Source: a virus
Reading direction: 5' to 3' (one strand)
DNA: 40,377 nt
Virus record (IMG/VR): IMGVR_UViG_3300022213_000016
Location: 1 to 40,377 of that record
Of the stretch, positions 30,453 to 39,742 are shown in pieces (the first letter of the stretch is position 1; the number at the start of each line of letters is the position of its first letter). The notes under the pieces were generated by a model that made no database searches, was not told where the DNA came from, and saw only the letters and a list, made by a program, of their open reading frames with translations. The position numbers were made by a program, and so were the translations under genes.

Positions 30453-32606
30453 TTAATCACCTGTCTCCACATGCTGCACCGCCGCAAGGATCGAAGATCG
30501 AAACGGCAGTGGTTGTGTGATAATCACGGTTTCATTCCACCCGATATCTGGCGAGAACGTCAGATCGGTTTGTTCTTCTGACGGAGCACTCCCCATCAAG
30601 TCTTCTGTCGAGCGTGTGTAGTTGGTGGAGTTACCCACCGTCAACCCACGGCTTTCGTTTACTCGAAGAGTTACAGTAGTTGTTCTGATTCTACGTCCTA
30701 CCGTAGTGCCATCCGCAAATTCACGGTGAGGTAAGAACAGCTCGATCGTCGGTGTCTCTCGTTCTAACCCGATATGGATCGTCGTCACAGTAGGATCAAG
30801 GGGCTCTAACAGAGCGGCCCCTATCACCGTCTGGCTTGGGTACGTCGCATCGTCACCCACAATCATGACTTCCTCACCCTCAAGGTGATGGAGACCCGAC
30901 GTAACATTCGACACTGCACTGTTGAAGGTTGTTTTTATGGCACAGTCGAGCTGAACTTCAGGGTCGAAGTACTCGACAAACTTTCTTGTCGTTCCGTTAA
31001 TTGTTCTCTGAGCAATCACCCACACGTCGTCGTCACCAGTCGTCTTAGTGGCGCACACGCTCTTGAATAGACCATTCGTCGTGCGTCGTGCCCAGGCGTT
31101 GATGTTCTGTTCTGACAAGAGTGCGATTGCAATCAGTACACCGTCGTTACGCACAACCCAGACTGTCTCGTTTGGTTCTGACTGGTAGGCGAGCTGTGCC
31201 ATCCCACCACCTTCTTTAGCCAACCTGTTCGCCAATAGAGAAATGTCAGGAGCTATGTACTTGTCGGCTTCAACGCTGAACGACACCCGCCTGAGTTTCT
31301 TTCCACCACGTTGCATAAAGACGATCCCTGACGAAGTCTCAACCGCATCGCGTGGCTCGCTCCCGTGGTTAGCTTGTGGCCGTGCAAAGACTGACGTAGG
31401 AGTAATCCCGCCGTTATCTGAGCCGGTAATCTTAAACAGCTTTCCCGTTGTTCCAACTACCAAGAGATCGTCTGCTGCAAACCATCGAATAAGGTTCGCT
31501 GTCTTTGTCGAGATGTCGTACTGAAATCCATAACTACTGTCTTCTGGGGTCGCCATATCGAAGTTCGTAAACTGTCCGCTTCGACTACCTGAGAACTTCT
31601 GATCAAGGCCGACGACAAGTCGGTTCTCATGAAAGGTTCCGGCTTCCGGATATCCCTGAGCATCGCTCCACTGTCCTTTTGACCAGTCTGTCGTAGCCAC
31701 GTTCACACACGTCTTCGTAATGACTCCGTTGGCGTGTGTACTGTTGATGACTCCTGTGGTGTTGATCCGCACAACCCCGTTCGCTATCCTGTAATGAACC
31801 CCGTTATCATCGGCTGTAAAGACAGCGCCACTTGCGACTACCTGCACGTTCGAGTTGACGGTAGTTCCACCTGGGGTGAGCGTTGTCGCCGACTCGTTTG
31901 TGTCACCAAACGGTACGATCTGCCATAGTTCTCTGGCTAACTGAAACGTCGTCGCAGTTAGGCGAGTGAGTTTGTACGTAGGGTAGTTACGATGAAACAA
32001 AAACATCGTGTCGGCATTCTGTGCTACTCGAACATTACGAACATCTGCTTCAAGCCACGGAGCAGTCAGCTCATAAATGCGCTTGGCTGTCCCACCAGAG
32101 ATGTAAGCATTCGTGAACGTACTCCCTGCTAGCGTGAACTCGTTGGCTGTTGACGCAGTCACAACCCAGTCGCCATTCGCTTCATGTGTCCCAAGGACTC
32201 CACTGATCACAACATACTCTCCGTCACTAAACCCGTGAGATACGGCAGATATGCGGACGAGTCCTCCTCCGTCGTCTTGCACGTCTGTAATCGTAACAGA
32301 GTTTGCTTCGATACGGGCATGCTGTGTAAAGAATCGAAGATAGGCATTCCCCATTTCGATCGCGTAGGTTTGATCAGCACTGAACTCAAACGGGAAGAGG
32401 ACCTGATCCCCATCCTCATGTCTGACGGGTGCTGCCATTAAGGTTCCTGGTGCGGTGTAGACACCACCATGTGGTTGAACAAGCCAGTTCACCATGCTCC
32501 TAACAGCCATGTTGTATTGAGGAAGATCAAAGCGTCCAGCTAGATCCTCACTCCACTCTCCACCTGTAAAACTTGTTTTTGCATGGTACCAGCTTGGAAC
32601 TGCCAT
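30453..32606 (-). CDS. Tail tubular protein B (nozzle)
   Basis: 717 residues. 'SFTGGEWSEDLAGRFDLPQYNMAVRSMVNWLVQPHGGVYTAPGT' and 'LFPFEFSADQTYAIEMGNAYLRFF' are typical of T7 gp12-like nozzle proteins, and the length fits. It forms the end of the short tail and closes the channel, contacting the fibres. One-base overlap with tail tubular protein A. Confidence 0.88.
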   Translation of the reverse strand: MAVPSWYHAKTSFTGGEWSEDLAGRFDLPQYNMAVRSMVNWLVQPHGGVYTAPGTLMAAPVRHEDGDQVLFPFEFSADQTYAIEMGNAYLRFFTQHARIEANSVTITDVQDDGGGLVRISAVSHGFSDGEYVVISGVLGTHEANGDWVVTASTANEFTLAGSTFTNAYISGGTAKRIYELTAPWLEADVRNVRVAQNADTMFLFHRNYPTYKLTRLTATTFQLARELWQIVPFGDTNESATTLTPGGTTVNSNVQVVASGAVFTADDNGVHYRIANGVVRINTTGVINSTHANGVITKTCVNVATTDWSKGQWSDAQGYPEAGTFHENRLVVGLDQKFSGSRSGQFTNFDMATPEDSSYGFQYDISTKTANLIRWFAADDLLVVGTTGKLFKITGSDNGGITPTSVFARPQANHGSEPRDAVETSSGIVFMQRGGKKLRRVSFSVEADKYIAPDISLLANRLAKEGGGMAQLAYQSEPNETVWVVRNDGVLIAIALLSEQNINAWARRTTNGLFKSVCATKTTGDDDVWVIAQRTINGTTRKFVEYFDPEVQLDCAIKTTFNSAVSNVTSGLHHLEGEEVMIVGDDATYPSQTVIGAALLEPLDPTVTTIHIGLERETPTIELFLPHREFADGTTVGRRIRTTTVTLRVNESRGLTVGNSTNYTRSTEDLMGSAPSEEQTDLTFSPDIGWNETVIITQPLPFRSSILAAVQHVETGD

Positions 32607-33208
32607 TATCGAACCTCGTCTAGTGTGGACGGAGTATAATCCTCTGTCGTCCCTTCTTGCCCATCAACGCTTCGTGCAGCCATGAGGACTTCTTTGAACT
32701 CATTTCGTGCTTCCGTCTGTGCATCTGTCTTGCCGGTAATCTGGCGAGCAATGTACATCTTCAGCATCTTAGAGAAAGCCATAACGAAATTTATAGAGAA
32801 GACTTGACTATTTGAGACTCTGTAAATATACTTGATGTCAATGGGCGGGGCTAAGTCAGTGACGATGACTCTGTCGTCATTCTCTGCTGCTACTTCAGCT
32901 TCCCACGCATCATTGACTTCATATCCACCCTTGCCAATAGCAATGACTCGTAGGCAATTCGTCGGATAGGTGTAGGCATACTTATAACCCCAGGCAGGAG
33001 CCGTAGCACGGGCTGCTTGATTGGCGACACGTTTGATCGCAAAGTTCCACTTGTGTGCGACGAGTGTTTGCTCCAAGGCAAGGTCGTAGTATGTCAAAAT
33101 AATTGAGGCTGACGAACTTCCATCTGATGGAAAGAGACTGCTCACACGGGACTGTCCTAGCTCGGACAACGCCATGTTGGCAATGTTAACGGGTGTGATT
33201 GCGGCCAT
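32606..33208 (-). CDS. Tail tubular protein A (head-tail adaptor)
   Basis: 200 residues. 'NIANMALSELGQSRVSSL', 'LEQTLVAHKWNFAIKR' and 'AYTYPTNCLRVIAI' match T7 gp11-like gatekeeper proteins. It bridges portal and nozzle. A strong hairpin (33224-33247) separates it from the upstream decoration gene; its GGAG site lies just after that hairpin. Confidence 0.88.
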   Translation of the reverse strand: MAAITPVNIANMALSELGQSRVSSLFPSDGSSSASIILTYYDLALEQTLVAHKWNFAIKRVANQAARATAPAWGYKYAYTYPTNCLRVIAIGKGGYEVNDAWEAEVAAENDDRVIVTDLAPPIDIKYIYRVSNSQVFSINFVMAFSKMLKMYIARQITGKTDAQTEARNEFKEVLMAARSVDGQEGTTEDYTPSTLDEVR

Positions 33209-33223
33209 CGTAATTCTCCATGT

Positions 33224-33247
33224 GGGGGCCAGGTTATTCTGGCCCCC
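33224..33247 (-). terminator. GC-rich hairpin between capsid block and tail block
   Basis: GGGGGCCAG (33224-33232) and CTGGCCCCC (33239-33247) make a perfect 9-bp stem with a 6-base loop. No T-run follows on the minus strand, so it is a partial terminator, RNA stabiliser or processing site. T7 has its terminator T-phi at the same place, between capsid gene 10 and gene 11. Confidence 0.6.
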
Positions 33248-33259
33248 CGTTGATCTACA

Positions 33260-33823
33260 CTATGCGAGGTAGTACCCAATCTGGAACGTAAGCCTGTCGC
33301 CAATGTCACCATCAAAGGTCCCGCCCCCGTTTGCGGCCTTGATGAACAAGGTCACTGCAGAACGCGAGTTCAGCTTCACCGTCCCAAGGGGGGAGGCAGT
33401 CGCACCAGCAGTGATCGAGGATTCGCCTGTCCCGAAGTAATGACGGGTCAGAGTCGAAGAGTTCCCAAGGTCTGCAAATGTGCAGATCCCGTCAGAGTCT
33501 TCGGCAACGTCCGTCCCATCAGGATTCTTGAACGCTCTCCATCCCAATTCGAGGTTAGCAGCGTCGCCAAGATCGGCACTACATTTGAAGTAGGTCCGCT
33601 TCAGGTCGATCGTAGCACCGGCAGGAAGGACACAGAGGTTGATTTCGTCGGTGTTGGCGACGGTAGAACCCGTTCCATCTGCAGCCACGAGAGTATGATC
33701 AATAAACGCAACCCGCTCTTTTGCTCCCAACTCCTGAGGATCGAGACGATCCCGTGTCGAGTTGACAGCGACTTGGCGGTTATACAGCGTCGTTCCCGAC
33801 GCACTTGAACCAGTACCAGCCAT
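33260..33823 (-). CDS. Capsid decoration or head-fibre-like protein
   Basis: 187 residues, 27 bases downstream of the capsid gene. Beta-rich, with an N-terminus that names a conserved phage pattern ('STRDRLDPQELGAKERVAFIDHTLVAADGTGSTVANTDEINLCVLPAGATI') seen in small head proteins made in large amounts. A hairpin after it fits separate mRNA control. Probably binds the outer capsid surface; not proved. Confidence 0.65.
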   Translation of the reverse strand: MAGTGSSASGTTLYNRQVAVNSTRDRLDPQELGAKERVAFIDHTLVAADGTGSTVANTDEINLCVLPAGATIDLKRTYFKCSADLGDAANLELGWRAFKNPDGTDVAEDSDGICTFADLGNSSTLTRHYFGTGESSITAGATASPLGTVKLNSRSAVTLFIKAANGGGTFDGDIGDRLTFQIGYYLA

Positions 33824-33849
33824 TTTAGTTTCTCCTTATTTCAGAATGA

Positions 33850-34716
33850 TTACTCAGTGACCTGGTTTTCAACTACGAGAGCGTCTTCCACTCGAACCGC
33901 GCCGTGCATGGTCTTCACGAGTACCTGCAAGGTGTTGTTCTTGTCAGCACGTTTGTCAACGCTCGCCTTCACGCGGACCCATTCGGCAAACCCTACCGCA
34001 CTCTTGTGGAAGAGGTACGTACCGCGAACGTTTGCGCCGCTCACGATAGGCAACAAGGTAGACTTAATCCACGCCATGCCCAAGTAGTTTTCAAGCTGAC
34101 CAGTCATCAACGCCATAAAGGGGTTGAAGTCACGGCTGGTAAACGTGCTGATGGACAGCAAGTCTTCCAAGCTAGCAGGGCTGTGCACATACACAACCTG
34201 TGATGGATCAACTTCCACGTCCACATCATGCAACTTCTTCAACGAAGCAATCAGCTTCGCCAAGGTATTGCCTGAGGCAGTCGTTTCTTTCTGCGCCGCA
34301 GGAAGAGCCAACGAAGAAGAACCAGATTCATCATACGCAGCCGATCCTTGAAGGGCATTGATGATTGTCTGATCGATCCGTCGGTTCACGGCAGCAGCCG
34401 CAGCCACAGCCAATTCACTGGTGATGTCTTGAAGGACTTCGAGTTGATCCTCTTCGTCCACCGGATGCGCCCACGAGTAGTTAGCTTTGAACGCAGCCCG
34501 ACGGCTCTTGTCAATGTCCACCCACTCTGTGTCGCCATGTCGGACGGTATTGGCAACCATGTTGCTCGGACCGATCCGATCAAAGAACTTTACTTTACCC
34601 GTAAGGTTCGTCGCCTTGCGGACCCACATCTCTAACTTCGCCATCTTTTGCTGAGTCAGGTGATGGACGTTGTCACTGTAGGCTTGAACTCTCCATTGCT
34701 CAATTGTATCAATCAC
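33850..34716 (-). CDS. Major capsid protein
   Basis: 288 residues from GTG 34716, with AGGTG five bases upstream; the open frame to 34770 adds a hydrophobic stretch unlikely in a capsid protein. 'IDTIEQWRVQAYSDNVHHLTQQKMAKL', 'DTEWVDIDKSRRAAFKANYSWAHPVDEEDQLEVLQD', 'VNRRIDQTIINALQG' and 'VKTMHGAVRVEDALVV' follow the HK97-fold capsid pattern of podoviruses. Directly after scaffold, before decoration protein, it builds the head shell. Confidence 0.88.
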   Translation of the reverse strand: MIDTIEQWRVQAYSDNVHHLTQQKMAKLEMWVRKATNLTGKVKFFDRIGPSNMVANTVRHGDTEWVDIDKSRRAAFKANYSWAHPVDEEDQLEVLQDITSELAVAAAAAVNRRIDQTIINALQGSAAYDESGSSSLALPAAQKETTASGNTLAKLIASLKKLHDVDVEVDPSQVVYVHSPASLEDLLSISTFTSRDFNPFMALMTGQLENYLGMAWIKSTLLPIVSGANVRGTYLFHKSAVGFAEWVRVKASVDKRADKNNTLQVLVKTMHGAVRVEDALVVENQVTE

Positions 34717-34849
34717 AATAACACCTATAACTAAAAACACGTTACAAACATATCGCCAGTTGTCCCACACTGTGGGGCCGACTTGCTCGTAAGTGAGCCT
34801 GACTCTCCTTGTCTTTCCAAGGCGTCATAAGGGGGTCGTAACCTTGTCC
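34717..34849 (-). promoter_or_regulatory. Leader region upstream of the capsid gene with a dyad
   Basis: A 133-base gap in an otherwise packed late operon. It holds the dyad CCCACA-C-TGTGGG (34764-34776) and AT-rich DNA before the GTG start. T7 has a strong promoter at the same place (before gene 10), so a capsid-specific promoter or mRNA processing site is plausible. No consensus promoter is clear. Confidence 0.4.
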
Positions 34850-35704
34850 TTATTCTTTTGGCGCATAAACAATTTTACGTAGCTCGTTGACCATCGAACA
34901 CGCTGCAGCATGTTGAGGATGGGCACTATCATGGTACGCATGTTGTTTATTCGCCAGGATCTCGTCAACTTGGGTCTTGGCTTGTTCTCGCGTAGTAAAC
35001 CTCGCGTTCGACTCACCTGTAACCCAACTGTCTTCATGAATAGCTTTGCCGATAGAGACAAAGGTATCGAAGAACGTCTTATCTGAATTCAACTGATAAT
35101 CGTGGATCGCCTTTACGAGGGCATCCCCACCAAACCGCTTTGCCACCCTGTTAGCTAGGATCGCCGCAGACTGGTACTGATCACCATAGGCATCTCGGAT
35201 AGCTTTGTCCCGCTCTGCTGTAGTAGTCTGAACCGTCTGCTCGTAGTTCTTCACGTCTGCTGCCAGGATGTCCTGGTAGCCAGCAAAGATCGCCTGTGCT
35301 TGTTTCGGGTGCAGTCCTGCTGACCACACTAGATCACTCAGGGCTTTCACCTTGTCGTCAGGAAGGTACTGCTTGAGCTTATCATCCTTGACAGCTAGTC
35401 CGTACTTGTCTGACGTTTCAGGACGAAGCTTCCCGTAGAAGCTGTCCCAATCCTTTTGTTCTGACTTCTCACCAGGGATGCGGACGCTTCCGCCTACCAT
35501 CTTGTGAGCTTCGAGGGCTGACTTGTAGACTTCCGTTACTGGCTTTCCTTCAAAGCCTTTGAAGAATGGCTCCGTTGCCATGTCCTTCGGGAGAGTCGCC
35601 ACGCTAAATGCGGGAATCTGTCCTTGCCCCTGTTGACTTTCGCTACCCTGGCTTCCGCCAGTCTGTCCACCTTCTTGACCCTGATTGCCTGCAACGTCAC
35701 TCAT
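34850..35704 (-). CDS. Capsid assembly scaffold protein
   Basis: 284 residues from ATG 35704, chosen over ATG 35713 because GGAGG would touch the latter. The N-terminus is Gly/Gln/Ser-rich and disordered, then helical and acidic with 'FKGFEGKPVTEVYKSALEAHKMVGGSVRIPGEKS' and 'WDSFYGKLRPETSDKYGL', the usual T7 gp9-type scaffold pattern. It shapes the prohead and leaves before packaging. It precedes the capsid gene as expected. Confidence 0.85.
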   Translation of the reverse strand: MSDVAGNQGQEGGQTGGSQGSESQQGQGQIPAFSVATLPKDMATEPFFKGFEGKPVTEVYKSALEAHKMVGGSVRIPGEKSEQKDWDSFYGKLRPETSDKYGLAVKDDKLKQYLPDDKVKALSDLVWSAGLHPKQAQAIFAGYQDILAADVKNYEQTVQTTTAERDKAIRDAYGDQYQSAAILANRVAKRFGGDALVKAIHDYQLNSDKTFFDTFVSIGKAIHEDSWVTGESNARFTTREQAKTQVDEILANKQHAYHDSAHPQHAAACSMVNELRKIVYAPKE

Positions 35705-35966
35705 ACAATTCATCCTCCATTGGTGACTCTTGATTGCCTGACGGCGGGAGTCCGTTCTCTAGTACATCGTGTATGTACAGAACGACATCCTGTGAGCCGA
35801 GTCTGTAGCCCATCTGTGTCTGTAGGTTTACGCTCTGGGATTGTACCAGGGCTTGGCTACGGTAGTTCACGTACAAATCCCGTAGCCATTCCAGTACGAC
35901 TTGACCCGACGGAGTACTAAAGGTTTCCCTTACGCAGTCTGTGATCAACTCGTTTGTGTACTTCAT
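35697..35966 (-). CDS. Bbp19-like small head-region protein
   Basis: 89 residues between portal and scaffold. 'VRETFSTPSGQVVLEWLRDLYVNY' followed by 'QMGYRLGSQDVVLYIHDVLE' fits the Bbp19-type family found next to portal and scaffold genes in many podoviruses; its role is unknown. Overlaps scaffold by eight bases and portal by four. Confidence 0.65.
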   Translation of the reverse strand: MKYTNELITDCVRETFSTPSGQVVLEWLRDLYVNYRSQALVQSQSVNLQTQMGYRLGSQDVVLYIHDVLENGLPPSGNQESPMEDELYE

Positions 35967-37606
35967 TGATTCCCTGTCGCCTCACTAAATGATTTCTGTG
36001 CAGCGCCCATGTCTTTCGCGGCTTGTGCTCCCTGCTGAAGCTGAGCCATTTGCTGAGACTGTGCTTGTTGTTCAGCACGTTGTGCCCTGATCCCGTCACG
36101 GGTCTCAGTATCTCTGATGTACCTGCGGCTAATGCCGGTCAGTCTAGAGGCGTCAAGTGCCATCTCGTCTAGATCGTAGTTATCCCACACGTCAGGGTTG
36201 ACAGCCGCTAGGTTGCCTACCACTGCCATAGTGTCACCAACAGCACGAAGCTCGTCTGCTCGCTGTGAACGAGCCAGAGGGCCTTCAAAGTTAAAGCGAA
36301 CATGACCTAACTCCGGACGCATGATCGGTGGACGTGGGAGTAAGGCTCCAGCACGTTCCATGATGTTTAAAGCACGGCCAAGCACGGGGGCTAAGAACTC
36401 GTACTTCAGTCGTCCAGTGCTGGGTCCTAATAGTTGATGTAAGAACTCCATTCTCTGAGCCACTTCAGTAGCAGACGGTGGTGTCTTTGCTTGCGGAGCA
36501 AACTGTAAGATCTGCTCCGTAAAGAAAATCTGTCTGATCTGTAACTTCGACTCGTTCTCTGGGATCGAGGCGTGGTCAAATCGCGCACCCGATTCAAGCG
36601 GACGAAGTGCACCGTCAAACCTAATACGAGTTAATCCCCCAGGGATCAGTTTCGGCGTGTTGATCACACCGTCATCGATCGCCAACAAGGGAGGATTCAC
36701 GGCTAAGGCCCACTGTCTCAGCTTGAGCTGTCTAGCTCTGTTCAACGTAGCGACTTCTGGAAGGGCAAGATGTCCTCTACCGAATCCCCAGACTTCGCCT
36801 GTAGCTGTGTCCCATCGTGGGAATGCAAACGGCCATTCATGAAAGAATGACTCGTGAGCTGGCTCGAACTGCGCTGTATTGGCGAACTCTCCACCCGCTA
36901 AGGGTGTCCGTCCTGCCACGTAATACGTACTTTCGTACCTGTTCTTGCCCATCCTCACGTCGTGCACGACGGAGAGGCGCTCATACGGACGCTCAATCAT
37001 CAGCTTCAGAGTACTGGCTTTGTAGCTGCCCTTGGGCCAACGCTTCAGGATCGCACCTGCTGGAAGTCTGAACTCTCGTGTCTGCTGTCGGATCTGACCC
37101 ATACCATCTTCTTGGATTGTATAGGTGCCGATCGGCTGGCCCTTAAAGAGGAGCCCCCGAAAATCATCCGTCATTCTAAACTGCTCTTCGACTTCATTCA
37201 GGAATACCCCGCCGGTACCAAACGCGACGATGTCGCGGATCACACCGGGACCTTCTACCTTATAGTTGCTTTCGTTAATCGCGGCAAACAGCCTGTCCGA
37301 TGTGTCTGACAGCCAGAACTGAACTTCCGGCAGCAAGTTAATGGCGGGCTCGCTAAACTCAGCCATGAACCAGCGCAAGACATCGGACGTTACTGTCCCG
37401 ATGATTAGCGATGTCAATTTGTCGAGGGCATCGATACCTGTGGTGTCGTGAACACGCTCCGTCTTCTTGTATCCTTCAAATCCAGACTTTGTAATACTCT
37501 GAAGGTTTGGGAGAAGGTACTCAGCAATGCGCTGCCACTCAGATGCGGCTTGTCGCCGCTCACTGATAAGGTATTGATACTCTTGCTGCAAGAACTTCAA
37601 GTCCAT
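35963..37606 (-). CDS. Portal / head-tail connector protein
   Basis: 547 residues. 'ERRQAASEWQRIAEYLLPNL', 'TTGIDALDKLTSLIIGTVTSDVLRWFMAEF', 'RDIVAFGTGGVFLNEVEE' and 'PPSATEVAQRMEFLHQLLGPSTGRL' are typical of T7 gp8-like connector portals. It forms the dodecameric DNA channel and docks TerL. Length is normal for the family. Confidence 0.92.
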   Translation of the reverse strand: MDLKFLQQEYQYLISERRQAASEWQRIAEYLLPNLQSITKSGFEGYKKTERVHDTTGIDALDKLTSLIIGTVTSDVLRWFMAEFSEPAINLLPEVQFWLSDTSDRLFAAINESNYKVEGPGVIRDIVAFGTGGVFLNEVEEQFRMTDDFRGLLFKGQPIGTYTIQEDGMGQIRQQTREFRLPAGAILKRWPKGSYKASTLKLMIERPYERLSVVHDVRMGKNRYESTYYVAGRTPLAGGEFANTAQFEPAHESFFHEWPFAFPRWDTATGEVWGFGRGHLALPEVATLNRARQLKLRQWALAVNPPLLAIDDGVINTPKLIPGGLTRIRFDGALRPLESGARFDHASIPENESKLQIRQIFFTEQILQFAPQAKTPPSATEVAQRMEFLHQLLGPSTGRLKYEFLAPVLGRALNIMERAGALLPRPPIMRPELGHVRFNFEGPLARSQRADELRAVGDTMAVVGNLAAVNPDVWDNYDLDEMALDASRLTGISRRYIRDTETRDGIRAQRAEQQAQSQQMAQLQQGAQAAKDMGAAQKSFSEATGNQ

Positions 37607-37613
37607 TGTGTCC

Positions 37614-37898
37614 TCACTGACCCGTCAAAGTTGGTCCGCCTAATGTCTGTGCGACTTGTGCACCAAGCGGTGAAGTCTTAATATTCATGTTTTGACGAGC
37701 AATCATTTGCCGTCGTCGCTTTTCGTCTACTTTTGCTGCCTGGTCGACTTTTTCTTCGTCAACCTTTTCAGCCCCACCACCAGGAGGCGGAGGAGGAGCT
37801 GTTGGCTTCTTCATCGACTGCGCTATTTGCAATCCCGTGGAGGCTGCTGCTGCGGCCACTGATACGGCCAACGCAGCCGCGATAGCTACTGGGGGCAT
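37614..37898 (-). CDS. Small virion-associated protein, unknown
   Basis: 94 residues. Ala-rich hydrophobic start (MPPVAIAAALAVSVAAAAAS), a Pro/Gly linker (APPPPPGGG) and a charged helix ('KVDEEKVDQAAKVDEKRRRQMIARQNMN'). The end 'IKTSPLGAQ' is a pattern I associate with small proteins between terL and portal in podoviruses. Possibly membrane-active. Function unknown. Confidence 0.62.
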   Translation of the reverse strand: MPPVAIAAALAVSVAAAAASTGLQIAQSMKKPTAPPPPPGGGAEKVDEEKVDQAAKVDEKRRRQMIARQNMNIKTSPLGAQVAQTLGGPTLTGQ

Positions 37899-38221
37899 GA
37901 TCGTTCCTTTCGTTTCTTTCGTTTATACTGATACAAAACGCCTACTGGTTCAAAGGACTTCTTGCCCCATTCAATAACATGAGCAGTATGTCCAACAAAG
38001 TAAATGGCAATGTCCGATTTAAAATACGGGAGCAACGCAAGACAGGCTTTCGTTCCTGTTCCAACTATACCAAGAATCATTAAGTGATCTGGGAAGACAC
38101 TATAAAAACACATCCCATCGTCGGCTACCGACACGTAACAGAAGTCCACCTTACTACTAAACTCAGTGGACAAGTCGGAACGTAACTCAGCCGGAAATGT
38201 TCCTGGCGGATAGATGATCAT
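37886..38221 (-). CDS. Small protein next to terL, acetyltransferase/Gp13-like
   Basis: 111 residues. 'DDGMCFYSVFPDHLMILGIVGTGTKACLALLPYFKSDIAIYFVGHTAHVIEWGKKSFEPVGVLYQYKRKKRK' has the layout of the phage 'Gp13/DUF2833' group (internal beta strands then 'WG...FEPVG'). It is a weak match. One-base overlap with terL and 13 bases with the next gene suggest a packaging or virion role. Confidence 0.5.
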   Translation of the reverse strand: MIIYPPGTFPAELRSDLSTEFSSKVDFCYVSVADDGMCFYSVFPDHLMILGIVGTGTKACLALLPYFKSDIAIYFVGHTAHVIEWGKKSFEPVGVLYQYKRKKRKERSCPQ

Positions 38222-39618
38222 CAGTCCTCCATCACGTTGAATTCCATGTCGGCTACAGTAGGAGCGTCGTGCATTTCGTCAAAGTCAATCTGAGCCTGAT
38301 CACCAGCAGTAGTACTGTTTAGGTAGCGCCTGATAGCGATTGCCCCGTAGGTGAATGCTGACCCTCCGTGCGAGGCCCAGTCGTGGAACTCGTTGTCGCT
38401 GTACTCTTTCTTGTCTTCGTCGTACTCTCTGCGATAGCCTAAGAGGGCTCCCCAGCCTGACCTTTCCGGCACACGATGCGTGACGGCTGGTTTGTGGAAA
38501 AAGCTGATAGGGAATATCCTACGGCCAGCATCCACACGGTCAGCCACACCGAGTTTTTTAAGTTGGATAAAATGAACGCCAAGTCTCCGTGCTGTTTCGA
38601 TGCGCGTCTGACCTGTGCCGATTTCAGTGCTCTTAACGTCGAACGGAGCAAAGTGTTTACCATAGCGGTACGTCTTGTCTCTGAGCAGCTTGGCAAACTC
38701 TGGAATACCACCAGACTCCAAGGGCTCGTAGTCGATCCAGAACGGACGACCATTCTTCAGTTGAAAGAACCAGGTAACAAACTTCAAGCCTGTCCCAAGG
38801 TCTGATACCGTGTGAACAGGAAGATCCGGATCATACGGGTAGTTCCCGTATCGATCTTCTTCTTCACAGGCAATGCACTGGTCCGCAAAATAACTTCCAA
38901 TCTGTACGCCAGCAAAAGATGTGTAAAACTCCTGCTGGATCTTTTCCTCAGGCATACCCGAACGTCGTTCGGCTTCGATCATCGAATCAGGAATCAGCCT
39001 GACTCCGTTCCAGTCAAGGATGTCTTCCGCCGTTAGCTTGGAGACTGCCCAGTCTGGATTGTCTTTATTTCTGTCGTAGAGTTCATATCCGTGATTGTGG
39101 CCTCTGGGCGTATAAATGAACATAGCCCATCCACCATTCTTTGCAAGGATGGGTCGGATATAGTCCCAGCCTGCGGCTTTTTGTACTGAGTACTCTGAGA
39201 GAACGGCTCCAACACAGTTTGTACCAAGCGCTGATGTATCAAACGTGTCGATACCAACAAGTTGGATTATTGATCCGTTAACAAGGGAAACTTGTAACTC
39301 GGATTCATTCGGATCTCCTGTGATGATCTCTTTTGGAATGTAGTCACGGAAACGCATTCCGTCGTCTGTCATTCCATCCCAAATGATGCGCTTCGCTTGC
39401 TTGTGCGTCGGTAGAAAGTAAAAGTAAGTCCCTACCCTCTCAAGAGCCCGTGCAACCATGAAGTTAATCGCGGTCAAGTCTTTGCCAGCCCGACGAGGCC
39501 AGACGAGGATAAACCGCTTAAACCCTTCGTGCCATTTCACAAATGGGAATTCTTGATAGGGATAGGGATTATACTTCCAGTCTGGACTAAGATCCATCTC
39601 TTGAATAATTTCAGGCAT
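38221..39618 (-). CDS. terL: Terminase large subunit
   Basis: 465 residues. Walker A W40-PRRAGKD (the RRxGKD form is common in terminases), Walker B region 'CVGAVLSEYS' (E142), and the RNase H-like nuclease with 'VSDLGTG' (D273), 'FDVKSTEIGTG' and a late Asp in 'EFHDWASHGGSAF'. It translocates DNA into the prohead and cuts it. No HNH or intein. Short coupled genes precede it. Pairs with the small terminase candidate at 2550-2954. Confidence 0.93.
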   Translation of the reverse strand: MPEIIQEMDLSPDWKYNPYPYQEFPFVKWHEGFKRFILVWPRRAGKDLTAINFMVARALERVGTYFYFLPTHKQAKRIIWDGMTDDGMRFRDYIPKEIITGDPNESELQVSLVNGSIIQLVGIDTFDTSALGTNCVGAVLSEYSVQKAAGWDYIRPILAKNGGWAMFIYTPRGHNHGYELYDRNKDNPDWAVSKLTAEDILDWNGVRLIPDSMIEAERRSGMPEEKIQQEFYTSFAGVQIGSYFADQCIACEEEDRYGNYPYDPDLPVHTVSDLGTGLKFVTWFFQLKNGRPFWIDYEPLESGGIPEFAKLLRDKTYRYGKHFAPFDVKSTEIGTGQTRIETARRLGVHFIQLKKLGVADRVDAGRRIFPISFFHKPAVTHRVPERSGWGALLGYRREYDEDKKEYSDNEFHDWASHGGSAFTYGAIAIRRYLNSTTAGDQAQIDFDEMHDAPTVADMEFNVMED

Positions 39619-39646
39619 CGCCTTGTTGATCCTCCAGACTGTTGAG

Positions 39647-39742
39647 TTAGTTTTTCTGAATGAGTCGCGCCTCTAATTCTGCAATGCGCTCTTCAAGTTC
39701 TTCTATTTTCTCTGCAAGTGCGTTTAACAGTTCTGTGTTCAT
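39647..39742 (-). CDS. 31-aa coiled-coil peptide
   Basis: ATG 39742 overlaps the previous TGA, with GGGG upstream. MNTELLNALAEKIEELEERI and the rest form one heptad-repeat helix (Leu/Ile at a and d positions). It is too small for an enzyme; perhaps it binds TerL or TerS. Supported by overlap, ribosome site and clear heptads. Confidence 0.55.
   Translation of the reverse strand: MNTELLNALAEKIEELEERIAELEARLIQKN

Noticed and set aside
38221-39618. Unusual Asp at the end of the TerL Walker A (RRAGKD)
   Set aside because: The RRxGKD form is common in phage large terminases, so it is not a defect or novelty.
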